Source: Desulfobulbus sp.
GTDB taxonomy: Bacteria; Desulfobacterota; Desulfobulbia; Desulfobulbales; Desulfobulbaceae
DNA length: 11,010 nt
Direction: 5' to 3'
Assembly: GCA_030600525.1 (NCBI GenBank)
Contig: JAUVLX010000093.1
Span: 1 to 11,010 of the forward strand
Shown: piece by piece, positions 1 to 7,043 of the stretch
Layout: every line of letters begins with the position of its first letter
How positions within the stretch are numbered: position 1 is the stretch's first letter
Made by a program: the position numbers and the translations under genes
Notes under the pieces: model-generated
Database searches by the model: none
Told to the model about the DNA's origin: nothing
Seen by the model: the letters and a program-made list of their open reading frames with translations, nothing else

Positions 1-110
1 TGGAAATATATGCGGCTATAGTATTAAATATTATATTTATTTTTTGTTGCTGTAATCATGGGCTCCTCAATTCATGTCTAGCCCACATTAAGTCGGCTAT
101 ATTTCCTATC

Positions 111-124
111 AGGTTGCGGAACCT
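111..124. promoter_or_regulatory. Short perfect inverted repeat upstream of the sensor gene
   Basis: The arms AGGTT and AACCT flank a GCGG centre, 58 bases before the sensor start codon. The arms are only 5 bases, so this could be a small operator half-site pair, a weak hairpin or chance. The rest of 1-181 is AT-rich and contains no gene I can support. An 8-base word, CGGCTATA, occurs at 13-20 and again at 94-101. A TATACT hexamer at 154-159 resembles a -10 box, but no matching -35 lies 16-18 bases upstream. Confidence 0.2.
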
Positions 125-168
125 ATTAGCTCAAAACCGCGCCTGTTCTATCTTATACTCACTTCCCT

Positions 169-175
169 AAGGAGG
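169..175 (+). promoter_or_regulatory. Strong ribosome binding site of the sensor gene
   Basis: AAGGAGG lies 6 bases before the ATG at 182. It is a near-perfect Shine-Dalgarno and fixes the start of the long sensor gene. Confidence 0.85.
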
Positions 176-181
176 GTATCC

Positions 182-3103
182 ATGCCACCTGAGAAGAATG
201 TTCGAGTCTGGCGACCTTTTTTTATCCGGATAATTCTGCCATCTTTTCTGGCAATCTCTCTTTTTGCATCGGTCATATTTCTTCTTATCATTCCGTCTTT
301 GGAACGATCAATGATGGCAGGCAAACGAGAGACAATAAAAGAACTCACCTTTGCGGCCTGGTCCATTGTCAACAAGGCTGCCAGACAGGAGCAGGAGGGG
401 AGAATAGACCAAGAAGAAGCGCAGAAACAAGCTCTTCAGTATATTCAATTTCTCAGATATGGCGAGGAAATTAAGGATTATTTCTGGATTATGGACTTGA
501 CCCCTAAAATGCTTATGCATCCTTATCGAGCTGATCTTATTGGTCAGGAACTGCAGACATTCAGAGATCAGGAGGGAAGGCATCTTTTTACCGAATTTGT
601 CGATATTGCAAAAAATAATGGGGACGGCTACATCCGCTACCTGTGGGAGGACAAAAAGGACCCGAGTAAAACGGTTCCTAAATTATCTTATGTCAAACTT
701 TTCAAGCCCTGGGGTTGGATTATCAGCACCGGCATTTATCTTGAGGACGTTCGTGAGGAAATCAAAGTCCTTACCAGTCGACTCCTCATTATATCCCTTA
801 CCATAACCGGCATCATAGCGGCATTGCTCTTCTTTATAACCAGGGAGAGTATGAAAATAGAGGCCAAACGCCAGGGAAATGAACACCGATTGCGTCAGGC
901 TGGTGAAAAGTATAAATCGCTGGTCGATGCCTCCACTGAAGGCGTCATGATGATCATAAAACAGAAGATTGCCTATGCCAATAAAATCCTGGAAGATATA
1001 AGCGGCTATACTGAACATGAAATGACGGGCATGTCCTTGACTGACTTTATCTCCTTGTTGCCTTCTGTGGAAAATCAATTCAGCAAGATAGATGATATTT
1101 TGAACCTGGAAGTGCAATCCCAATTTGAAGCGCTGTTCCACCACAAGACCGGTTCCACCTTTGACATACTTCTTTCTGTATCACCAATGGAAATAGGTGG
1201 CCAACAAGGTATTATCCTTGTCATTAAAGACATCAGCACCCAAAAACAAGTTGATGGCGAACTCGGGGCAAGCCAGAAAAAATTTGAACATTTAACAGCA
1301 AATATAAGCATTGGCGTTTTTCGTACAACCTTTGATGACAACGAAGTATTTGTAGAAGCCAATCCTGCTACAGCTCATATTTTGGGGGTCAAATCCACTG
1401 AAAAGTTGTTTGAAAAAAAAATAAAAGATCTCTTCACTAATTCCTCGCAATACCAGCTCTTTAAACAAACATTACGGTCCAAAAATACAGTCAAAAATAT
1501 GGTGGTAGAGCACCGGCATTCGGACGGTAATATTGCAACACTTTCTTTAACGGCCGTGTTGGTTAAAAATGCCTCTGGCAACCTCACTTACTGTGATTGT
1601 TTTGTCGAAGATATAACAAAACGACACAAACGAGAGCAGGAAAGGGAGGGGTTGATAACCGAACTCCAGGCAAGCCTGCTCTTTCAAAACGAGCCTATCC
1701 ATAGAGCATATTCGGTTGCCATACCAACCTGCACGTTATCAACGACCATCGAACTTGCCGCTCGCTTTATGACACATGCCGGTTCCAGTGCCATCTTGGT
1801 TAAACCCGATTCTGATAATGACCCTATCGGCATTGTTACTGATAACGATATCCGCGAACGGATGATTGCGGGGAGTATAAGTAGTAAAACACCAGTCTCC
1901 ACCATAATGAGTGCCCCTCTTATAGGTATATCAGGTGATGCGTTAATTTTTGAAGGTATTGTTAAAATGCTTGAAAAGAATGTGGACCACCTTCTGGTTC
2001 GTGATCCACAGGGTGAATACTTTAAGGTTATCAGTGCCAAAAACCTCTTGAAAAACCAACAGTATATCCTTACCAAATTGATAAGCGATATAGACAGGGT
2101 TGAATCGCCGCTCCAGCTTACTTCACTAAGAGATCAGCTACCTCAGCTGGTCCAGCGTCTCTTTGAAAGTAGTCCTGATGTACGCAACCTGACCCGTATA
2201 ATTTCTGCCGTTGCTGAAGCAGTCATGACAAAATGCCTCACCTTGGCAATAGAGGCGCTTGGTCCCCCACCATGCAAATATGCTTTTCTTGCCCTTGGTA
2301 GTGTCGGGCGAGAGGAGCAAACTCTTGTTACGGACCAGGATAATGCCATTGTCTATGAAAATAGCGATCCAGAACAGGAAGAGGCTGTGGCATCGTATTT
2401 CCAAACCATGGGGGATAAGGTATGTACCTGGTTGGATGATGCTGGTTATGCGCTCTGTAAGGGAGATATCATGGCCAAAAATCCGAAGTGGTGTCAGCCT
2501 GTCAACGTTTGGCAAGATTATTTCCAGACATGGGTATCAGCGATGGAGCCAGCTGATTTACTGGACACCAAAATATTTTTTGACTTTCGCTGGGTACACG
2601 GTGACGTGCAGCTTGTTAGCGAATTACGAACATTTCTCAATACTCTCACTGCCAAAAAACCACTCTTTTTTTATCATCTTGCCCAAAACTGCCTTCAATC
2701 CAAACCACCGTTAAATTTATTTAAAAACATTGTGGTCGAATCTAGTGGTGCACACCGCGAGATGTTCAGTATCAAAAAGGCGATGACCCCGCTAGTTGAT
2801 TACACCCGTATTTATGCACTTCGACATGGGATCGCCCAAACCAACACTTTTGCCCGTTTTAATCAACTGCAGGCAAAAGGACATCTCAGCAAAAAAGAAT
2901 GTCAGGAACTAACCCTTGTCTACAAATATTTACTTGAGCTACGTTTTAAACATCAAATCCTTGCACTTGGGGCAGGCAATACCCCTGACAATTACATAAA
3001 TCCTAAACAGGTCACCGAAATGGAGCAGGTGTTACTCAGGGAAGCACTTTCCCAGGTTGCCGATTTCCAAACAAAAATGAGTTTTGACTTTAAACAGATT
3101 TAA
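182..3103 (+). CDS. Membrane sensor with Cache, two PAS, CBS pair and DUF294 nucleotidyltransferase
   Basis: A 973-residue signalling protein. A transmembrane helix (about 13-39) and a second one (about 201-220) bracket a periplasmic single-Cache (sCache_2) domain. Its hallmarks are a DYFWI stretch, MLMHPY and a closing WGWIISTGIYL near residue 180. No HAMP domain is evident. PAS domains lie at about 243-357 and 368-478; the second ends in the usual DIT motif. A CBS pair covers about 510-620, with the repeat signature GIVTDNDIRE at 550. The putative nucleotidyltransferase follows, with G706-S-x-G-R-E and D718-x-D720, the GlnD-like metal-binding pattern. DUF294_C covers about 789-940 and includes PLVDYTRIYALRHGI. 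The catalytic residues look intact, so the protein could transfer a nucleotidyl group to a partner in response to a periplasmic ligand and an adenosine nucleotide bound by CBS. Both target and ligand are unknown. The start is fixed by a strong Shine-Dalgarno. No histidine kinase, GGDEF or EAL domain is present. Confidence 0.93.
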   Translation: MPPEKNVRVWRPFFIRIILPSFLAISLFASVIFLLIIPSLERSMMAGKRETIKELTFAAWSIVNKAARQEQEGRIDQEEAQKQALQYIQFLRYGEEIKDYFWIMDLTPKMLMHPYRADLIGQELQTFRDQEGRHLFTEFVDIAKNNGDGYIRYLWEDKKDPSKTVPKLSYVKLFKPWGWIISTGIYLEDVREEIKVLTSRLLIISLTITGIIAALLFFITRESMKIEAKRQGNEHRLRQAGEKYKSLVDASTEGVMMIIKQKIAYANKILEDISGYTEHEMTGMSLTDFISLLPSVENQFSKIDDILNLEVQSQFEALFHHKTGSTFDILLSVSPMEIGGQQGIILVIKDISTQKQVDGELGASQKKFEHLTANISIGVFRTTFDDNEVFVEANPATAHILGVKSTEKLFEKKIKDLFTNSSQYQLFKQTLRSKNTVKNMVVEHRHSDGNIATLSLTAVLVKNASGNLTYCDCFVEDITKRHKREQEREGLITELQASLLFQNEPIHRAYSVAIPTCTLSTTIELAARFMTHAGSSAILVKPDSDNDPIGIVTDNDIRERMIAGSISSKTPVSTIMSAPLIGISGDALIFEGIVKMLEKNVDHLLVRDPQGEYFKVISAKNLLKNQQYILTKLISDIDRVESPLQLTSLRDQLPQLVQRLFESSPDVRNLTRIISAVAEAVMTKCLTLAIEALGPPPCKYAFLALGSVGREEQTLVTDQDNAIVYENSDPEQEEAVASYFQTMGDKVCTWLDDAGYALCKGDIMAKNPKWCQPVNVWQDYFQTWVSAMEPADLLDTKIFFDFRWVHGDVQLVSELRTFLNTLTAKKPLFFYHLAQNCLQSKPPLNLFKNIVVESSGAHREMFSIKKAMTPLVDYTRIYALRHGIAQTNTFARFNQLQAKGHLSKKECQELTLVYKYLLELRFKHQILALGAGNTPDNYINPKQVTEMEQVLLREALSQVADFQTKMSFDFKQI

Positions 3104-3133
3104 CAGCACGAGAATTAATTAACAATAGAGATG

Positions 3134-3138
3134 AGGAG
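3134..3138 (+). promoter_or_regulatory. Ribosome binding site that decides the lemA start
   Basis: AGGAG lies 5 bases before the ATG at 3144. A GTG at 3138 is in the same frame but overlaps this Shine-Dalgarno, so 3144 is the better start. The gap from the sensor stop is only 40 bases with no hairpin terminator, so the sensor transcript probably runs into this remnant. Confidence 0.6.
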
Positions 3139-3143
3139 TGGAC

Positions 3144-3502
3144 ATGAGGCGATATGGCGTCCTTTTTGTTATATATACACTTGTTATTCTGCTGTTTTCC
3201 GGCTGCAGTTATAACACCTTGCAACTCAAGGAAGAAGCGGTTTTCAAGGCATGGGCTGATATTGAATCCAACTTACAGCGCCGTACTGATTTAATTCCTA
3301 ACTTGGTCGAAACAGTCAAAGGATACGCTAAACACGAATAAGAGACCCTGAAAGCAGTAGTTGATGCACGTACACAAGCGGCGTTTGTGCAGGTTCGCCC
3401 TGAAGATTTAGGCAATGCTTCTGCAATGCAGCAACTGCAGGCAGCCCAGGGAAATTTAACGACTGCACTTTCCAGGTTCAATGCCTTACGGTTTCGGAGT
3501 TA
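3144..3502 (+). pseudogene. lemA: lemA remnant with an in-frame stop and lost C-terminal half
   Basis: The first 65 residues are a typical LemA start: a membrane segment with a lipobox-like LFSGC, then YNTLQLKEEAVFKAW, the NLQRRTDLIPNLVETVKGYA signature, and HE. A TAA at 3339-3341 then stands where family members usually have lysine or a similar residue. Reading through it in the same frame resumes the family sequence (ETLKAVVDARTQA and onward, ending TTALSRF). The match stops near 3478, and the frame meets TAA at 3501. LemA proteins are usually about 185-200 residues, so the conserved C-terminal part (about 80-100 residues) is missing. The following bases already belong to the TPM gene, in another frame. 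LemA is a membrane-anchored helical protein of uncertain role, often encoded next to TPM-domain proteins. The assignment is confident, and loss of function is very likely. Confidence 0.85.
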
Positions 3503-4105
3503 AAGGGACATGTCAACGACACCGCCAACCTCCTGTCTTCTGATACCAGACAACTGCTGGAAAAGCAGTTGCGACAGGTTGCTACTCAAGATTCAACTCA
3601 AATTATGGTGCTCACCATAACCTCCCTTGGCCATGAAAATCTTGAGCAGTACTCTCTCAAGGTTGCGGAAACATGGGCTATCGGACACCAGTCTTTTGAT
3701 AACGGGTGTTGCTGCTGATTCTTAGTGGATTCGCCTAGAAGTCTCGATCCCAGCGGCTGGATCATCGCCGCATTGGTTGGCTTCTTTTTTATCGGTATTG
3801 TTTTTCGCAGAAAATAAAAAATTGCGGCTGCGGCAGGCGGCATCTATGGATTAGTGTTTGGGCTGGCCGCTCCTTTTATTGAAACCATTGCTATGATCCT
3901 GTTGGTGGCAGTGGTCGGCATGGTCAGCGGAGCTATTGTCAGTACAGTGATTGCCCGAAGAAGCCGCAGGCGTCGTAGCAGGGCAGGGATGATCTTTTCC
4001 GGAAACACAGGTGACAATAACAGGAACAATTTTGGTACCCGAGGTGATGGGAAAAGCGGGCGCGGTGGTGATTTTGGCGGAGGAGGAGCTTCAGGCGATT
4101 GGTAG
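3482..4105 (+). pseudogene. TPM-domain membrane protein remnant, frameshifted and internally deleted
   Basis: Starting near 3482 in a different frame from lemA, the sequence reads LTVSELKGHVNDTANLLS and continues through a typical TPM_phosphatase N-terminal half (TQIMVLTITSLG, ETWAIG, then DNG). The signal peptide and start codon are absent. After DNG the frame runs Cys-Cys-Cys-stop (TGA 3716). Adding one base to the G run at 3704-3706 restores VLLLI, the expected continuation, so one G has been lost. The second half of the TPM domain, including its conserved glycine-rich GYGLEG-type segment, is missing. Sequence resumes near 3740 with a membrane helix (SGWIIAALVGFFFIGI), a TAA at 3815, two more hydrophobic stretches, a basic segment, and the classic glycine-rich tail ending GGGGASGDW. 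The piece from about 3818 to 4105 is still open and could be translated only if a GTG or ATG there were used. TPM proteins are membrane proteins sometimes mislabelled as methanol dehydrogenase. Confidence 0.82.
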
Positions 4106-4126
4106 GTACACAGGCACAGCGTTATC

Positions 4127-4780
4127 TTAAAAAAAAATAAATCGAGTGTTCCAGCCACTCTTCAGGATCGATCCCAAGACCGGTGATTTAATTTCTCCGG
4201 GCTGAAAGCTGTAGTCTTGTGGCTCCGTGTCTATATAATTATCCACGCTCCATTGTTCCCCTAAACCGACTTTCAGGAAGAGTTTTGGCTTGCCAATAAA
4301 ACCTGTCTTTACTTTTTCAGGACAATCAATAAATCGCAACGCGCGTACTTTGTCTGCAACAACCACGGTTTTGGTGGCATTATCAAAAATTAGATGCAAT
4401 TCATAGAGTGCATCCATACCACCTCTGTTCATCAGTTCACACCACTGTGGACTTGAATAGTTCCATGTGACAACAAATTTTTTCTTTTTTTCCTGCACCT
4501 GGATCGGTCCCTCAGCATTATTAACAGCAAGGAGCTTTTCTTTGAGGATTTCAAGGGCAACGGGTTCACCGTGTCCACGGAAAAACCAAACTTTCCTGAT
4601 AATCATAGACAGAGCAGGTACAAGCGACCCCAAAACCAGCAATCCCCATATCCCAAAGGCAAGCAGGTGGGTTTGCTGTTCCATACCGGTCCCGATGATA
4701 ACCAGTGGCGTTAAGGTCACTGCGTACCCGAGCATCAGTAAAAAAAAGGCAGTAATGGTTAAAAAATAACGTTTTATCAT
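4127..4780 (-). CDS. Unrecognised two-helix membrane protein
   Basis: 217 residues, family not recognised. Two hydrophobic helices (about 5-30 and 38-62) are followed by a basic stretch and a soluble C-terminal domain of about 150 residues. That domain has alternating beta-like segments (KFVVTWNY, LYELHLIFD, TKTVVVADKVRALRF, PKLFLKVGLG) and ends in an aromatic run. There is no obvious catalytic motif and only two cysteines in the soluble part (114, 153). The topology suggests both ends in the cytoplasm with a short periplasmic loop, which is an inference. It is the third gene of the coaX operon, starting 13 bases after the carboxypeptidase stop. No good Shine-Dalgarno is visible, so translation may be coupled. 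The frame stays open upstream into the carboxypeptidase gene, but no better start codon is there. Its stop lies 21 bases from the end of the TPM remnant coming the other way. Confidence 0.75.
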   Translation of the reverse strand: MIKRYFLTITAFFLLMLGYAVTLTPLVIIGTGMEQQTHLLAFGIWGLLVLGSLVPALSMIIRKVWFFRGHGEPVALEILKEKLLAVNNAEGPIQVQEKKKKFVVTWNYSSPQWCELMNRGGMDALYELHLIFDNATKTVVVADKVRALRFIDCPEKVKTGFIGKPKLFLKVGLGEQWSVDNYIDTEPQDYSFQPGEIKSPVLGSILKSGWNTRFIFF

Positions 4781-4793
4781 GTAGGGTAAAACA

Positions 4794-5750
4794 TCATAAG
4801 ACCTGCACTGAGTCTGAATGCAGTCGTAGCTTTCCGCTTTGTGAATCCATGGTCGCCTCCATCCCCATTGGTAATGCAAAATTAGCAGTTTGGTGGCCGA
4901 CAGGGAAATTACCCCACACCGGAAAATCATGCTGTTGGGTCAACTCCAATACCCTCTGCCACACCTGCTCCTGCAAACGCAGGATTTCCAGACGATCAGG
5001 ATTTCCTGGATCAAAGGTACCGAGAATAAGTCCTGCTAAACGATCCAAGCGCCCGCTGAATGCTAACTGGGTCAGCATCCGGTCCAGCCGGTAAAAGGTT
5101 TCTCCAGTATCTTCAAGCACAAGAAGAGCATCGTCCCAGGAACAGTCCCAAGGAGTACCGATAAGATGAACCAAGGTGGTCAGATTACCACCCAGTATTC
5201 GTCCTCTCCGGTTGCCGCCGCGTAATATCTCCATGCCCTTGGCACCAATCGAATCTTCAGCTTCACCTGTAAGCAGCGAAAAAAGCTGGTGGACACTTTG
5301 TTGATCATGCAGGGTGAGGGAGGTGACCACAGGTCCATGCACTGCTACCAGATTTGCATGGCCGATCAGAGCGCTGAGAAGAGCACTGACATCGCTAAAA
5401 CCTATCAGCATCTTGGGATTGCGCTGCAGTCGATCCAGATCTATGTACTTCATCATTCTGACCGAACCGAAACCGCCGCGTATTGCCATCACCGCCTGAA
5501 CGTTTTCATCATCCCACAGGGCGTGAAGACTTTTAGCGCGGGCCGCATCATCATCTGCAAGGTAGTGGCCATTGTTCTGGAATGCCCCATGCAGCTTTAC
5601 CTTAAACCCCAGTTCTTTGATCAGATTTATCCCATCCTCAAATGCCCTGATGTCCTTGACCGGTCCAGCAGGACAAAATAAGCCAATGGTGTCGCCTTTC
5701 CGCAGCCTGGGCGGCAGGACAGGTTTTATATTATTTGGTATTAATGGCAT
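4794..5750 (-). CDS. ldcA: LD-carboxypeptidase, peptidase family S66
   Basis: 318 residues, normal for the family. S66 serine peptidases cut the L,D bond releasing the terminal D-alanine from murein tetrapeptides in the cytoplasm, for cell-wall recycling. Visible landmarks are the N-terminal RLRKGDTIGLFCPAGP, the AIRGGFGSVRMM loop (residues 89-100), the nucleophile S119 in GFSD, the glutamate-bearing LEDTGE (212-217), and H286 in PVGH. These match the Ser-Glu-His triad of characterised LdcA enzymes (Ser115, Glu217, His285 in Pseudomonas). There is no signal peptide, which agrees with a cytoplasmic location. The start overlaps the end of coaX by 20 bases in another frame, and no strong Shine-Dalgarno is seen, so expression is probably coupled to coaX. 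A related S66 subgroup (MccF) cleaves microcin C, but nothing nearby supports that role. Confidence 0.92.
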   Translation of the reverse strand: MPLIPNNIKPVLPPRLRKGDTIGLFCPAGPVKDIRAFEDGINLIKELGFKVKLHGAFQNNGHYLADDDAARAKSLHALWDDENVQAVMAIRGGFGSVRMMKYIDLDRLQRNPKMLIGFSDVSALLSALIGHANLVAVHGPVVTSLTLHDQQSVHQLFSLLTGEAEDSIGAKGMEILRGGNRRGRILGGNLTTLVHLIGTPWDCSWDDALLVLEDTGETFYRLDRMLTQLAFSGRLDRLAGLILGTFDPGNPDRLEILRLQEQVWQRVLELTQQHDFPVWGNFPVGHQTANFALPMGMEATMDSQSGKLRLHSDSVQVL

Positions 5751-6522
5751 AGAGATGTTTCAATCCAGACAGGGTCAACTGCGTATCAGCAATCTTCAAA
5801 GAATTGGCATAAGGCAGGATAACATTTGCCATACCACCGGTGGCTATGGTCTGTACTTTGTCCTGTTCAGGAGCAAGCTCTTTACCCAAAATATCCGTCA
5901 TTCGATCTATCAAGCCGCCGAATCCATATAACATTCCGGAATGAATAGCTTTTACAGTTGAGGTCCCAATAGGATTTTCCGGAGTAACATCAATATCAAG
6001 CCGTGGTAATTTGGCTGTCCGTGAGGCAAGGGCATCCAGGGAAATACCTATTCCTGGATGAATGGTGCCACCAATATATTCATGTTTGGCATTGATGCAG
6101 TCAAAAGTGATGGCAGTACCAAAATCCACCACAATAAAGGCCGAATGAAAACGATCCCAGGCTGCTACAGCGTTGACAATACGGTCTGCACCAACTTCAG
6201 CCGGATTTTCAATTTTAATCTTTAAACCGGCCAGGTCCAATAGATGATTCACTGCCAGAGGCGGGTGCTGGAGTTCAATCAGGTAATTATTGGCAAAATT
6301 GAGCCAGCCGGTCTCCAAGGTTGGTACAACAGAAGACACAATAAAACCGGTAATCTGCTGAGGATCGATCTTCGCCATCTGAAAGAGGGCGTTGTAACGA
6401 ATAGCAAGTTCATCGGCGGTTTTGTCCTGATTGGACTGTAAGCGCCAGTTGGCTATAAATTTGTCGTTGTGCACTACCCCACTGACAGTGTGGGAGTTGC
6501 CGACATCAACAGTAAAAAGCAT
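5731..6522 (-). CDS. coaX: Type III pantothenate kinase
   Basis: 263 residues, full length. CoaX phosphorylates pantothenate, the first step of coenzyme A synthesis. Unlike type I PanK (CoaA), it is not feedback-inhibited by CoA and needs a monovalent cation. ASKHA-fold motifs are in place: the phosphate-binding D6VGNS10, the G111ADR114 motif with the catalytic aspartate, D133FGTA137 with the following ITFD, the G151G substrate region, and the late ATGG at 227-230. It is the first gene of a minus-strand operon with the S66 peptidase and the small membrane protein. The start is supported by a GGAGAG Shine-Dalgarno at 6526-6531. No birA is visible next to it, although the two are neighbours or fused in many bacteria. 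Confidence 0.96.
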   Translation of the reverse strand: MLFTVDVGNSHTVSGVVHNDKFIANWRLQSNQDKTADELAIRYNALFQMAKIDPQQITGFIVSSVVPTLETGWLNFANNYLIELQHPPLAVNHLLDLAGLKIKIENPAEVGADRIVNAVAAWDRFHSAFIVVDFGTAITFDCINAKHEYIGGTIHPGIGISLDALASRTAKLPRLDIDVTPENPIGTSTVKAIHSGMLYGFGGLIDRMTDILGKELAPEQDKVQTIATGGMANVILPYANSLKIADTQLTLSGLKHLYAINTK

Positions 6523-6525
6523 TTT

Positions 6526-6531
6526 CTCTCC
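6526..6531 (-). promoter_or_regulatory. Ribosome binding site of coaX
   Basis: On the minus strand GGAGAG is followed by AAA and the ATG at 6522. The GGAG core sits 5 bases from the start codon, supporting this start. Confidence 0.7.
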
Positions 6532-6559
6532 AGCTGTTTACTTTACCCTTGGGCAATAT

Positions 6560-6588
6560 TTGTCTTTTTTGGCCGAGGTTGTTAATAT
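6560..6588 (+). promoter_or_regulatory. Sigma70-type promoter for cutA and the genes after it
   Basis: A -35 box TTGTCT (6560-6565), a spacer of exactly 17 bases and a -10 box TAATAT (6583-6588) give a good match to the housekeeping consensus. Transcription would begin near 6595, leaving a leader of about 75 bases before cutA. It lies in the 146-base divergent spacer between coaX and cutA and could also serve the zinc-ribbon, parE and parC genes, since no clear terminator intervenes. Confidence 0.5.
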
Positions 6589-6656
6589 GCCTCTGTCAAA
6601 AGGAAATTACGGACTCTTTTTCCGGTATCGTGGAAACTCTCTACCAGTTATTTGAC

Positions 6657-6662
6657 GAGGTG
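6657..6662 (+). promoter_or_regulatory. Ribosome binding site deciding the GTG start of cutA
   Basis: GAGGTG sits 6 bases before the GTG at 6669. It supports the GTG as the true start; there is no nearby in-frame ATG. Confidence 0.65.
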
Positions 6663-6668
6663 TAAATA

Positions 6669-6998
6669 GTGTCAACATATATTCAAGTACAGACAACGGT
6701 TGCTAACGAAACAGACGCGCTTGCAATCGCCAGGCAAGTGATTGAGAAACGGCTGGCTGGTTGTGTACAGATAAGCCAGTGCACCTCCCTTTATCGGTGG
6801 CAAAACGAAGTGAACCACGATATAGAATATCTCTGCACAATGAAATCGCACAGCAATCTTTTTAACCGCTTGCAAGAAGTTGTTAAGCAGATCCATCCCT
6901 ATGACGAACCTGAAATCATAGCTACTCCCATTGTACAGGGATCAACAACCTATTTAGAATGGCTTGCCGGTGAGTTGCAAGATATTGATACTCTATAG
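6669..6998 (+). CDS. cutA: CutA1 family divalent-ion tolerance protein
   Basis: 109 residues, the normal size for CutA1, a ferredoxin-like trimer found across all domains of life. The family was named for copper tolerance in E. coli; its actual role is unsettled, with links to metal binding and general signalling. Recognisable motifs are V24IEKRLAGCVQI35, the SLYRWQNEV segment around W44, HPYDEPEI (76-83) and the late TTYLEW (93-98). Cys32 in the AGC motif is conserved. The protein is soluble, with no signal peptide, and starts with GTG. It is the first gene after the promoter in the divergent spacer and precedes the zinc-ribbon gene by 45 bases. Confidence 0.95.
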   Translation: MSTYIQVQTTVANETDALAIARQVIEKRLAGCVQISQCTSLYRWQNEVNHDIEYLCTMKSHSNLFNRLQEVVKQIHPYDEPEIIATPIVQGSTTYLEWLAGELQDIDTL

Positions 6999-7043
6999 AA
7001 GAATTTTGTTACTTCAAAATGTATAAAGCTATTGGGCACAACT

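Noticed and set aside
154..159. TATACT as the -10 of the sensor promoter
   Set aside because: No acceptable -35 lies 16-18 bases upstream, and the start site would fall almost on the ribosome site. It may be chance in AT-rich DNA.
683..1144. 153-codon minus-strand open frame inside the sensor gene
   Set aside because: It lies entirely opposite the Cache, second membrane helix and PAS1 coding sequence, has no family-like motifs, and is explained as a shadow frame.
3138..3143. GTG start two codons upstream for lemA
   Set aside because: The GTG overlaps the AGGAG ribosome site that serves the ATG at 3144.
4781..4930. N-terminal extension of the minus-strand membrane protein into the carboxypeptidase gene
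   Set aside because: The extension overlaps the conserved end of the S66 gene, has no membrane or family features and no better start signal; the ATG at 4780 directly precedes the first membrane helix.
7003..7020. Hairpin ATTTTG / CAAAAT after cutA as a terminator
   Set aside because: The stem is only six mostly A-T pairs and no T-run follows, so it is unlikely to stop transcription.
7032..7043. TTG start for the zinc-ribbon protein
   Set aside because: It adds only four residues, is a rare start codon and has no ribosome site; ATG 7044 is simpler.
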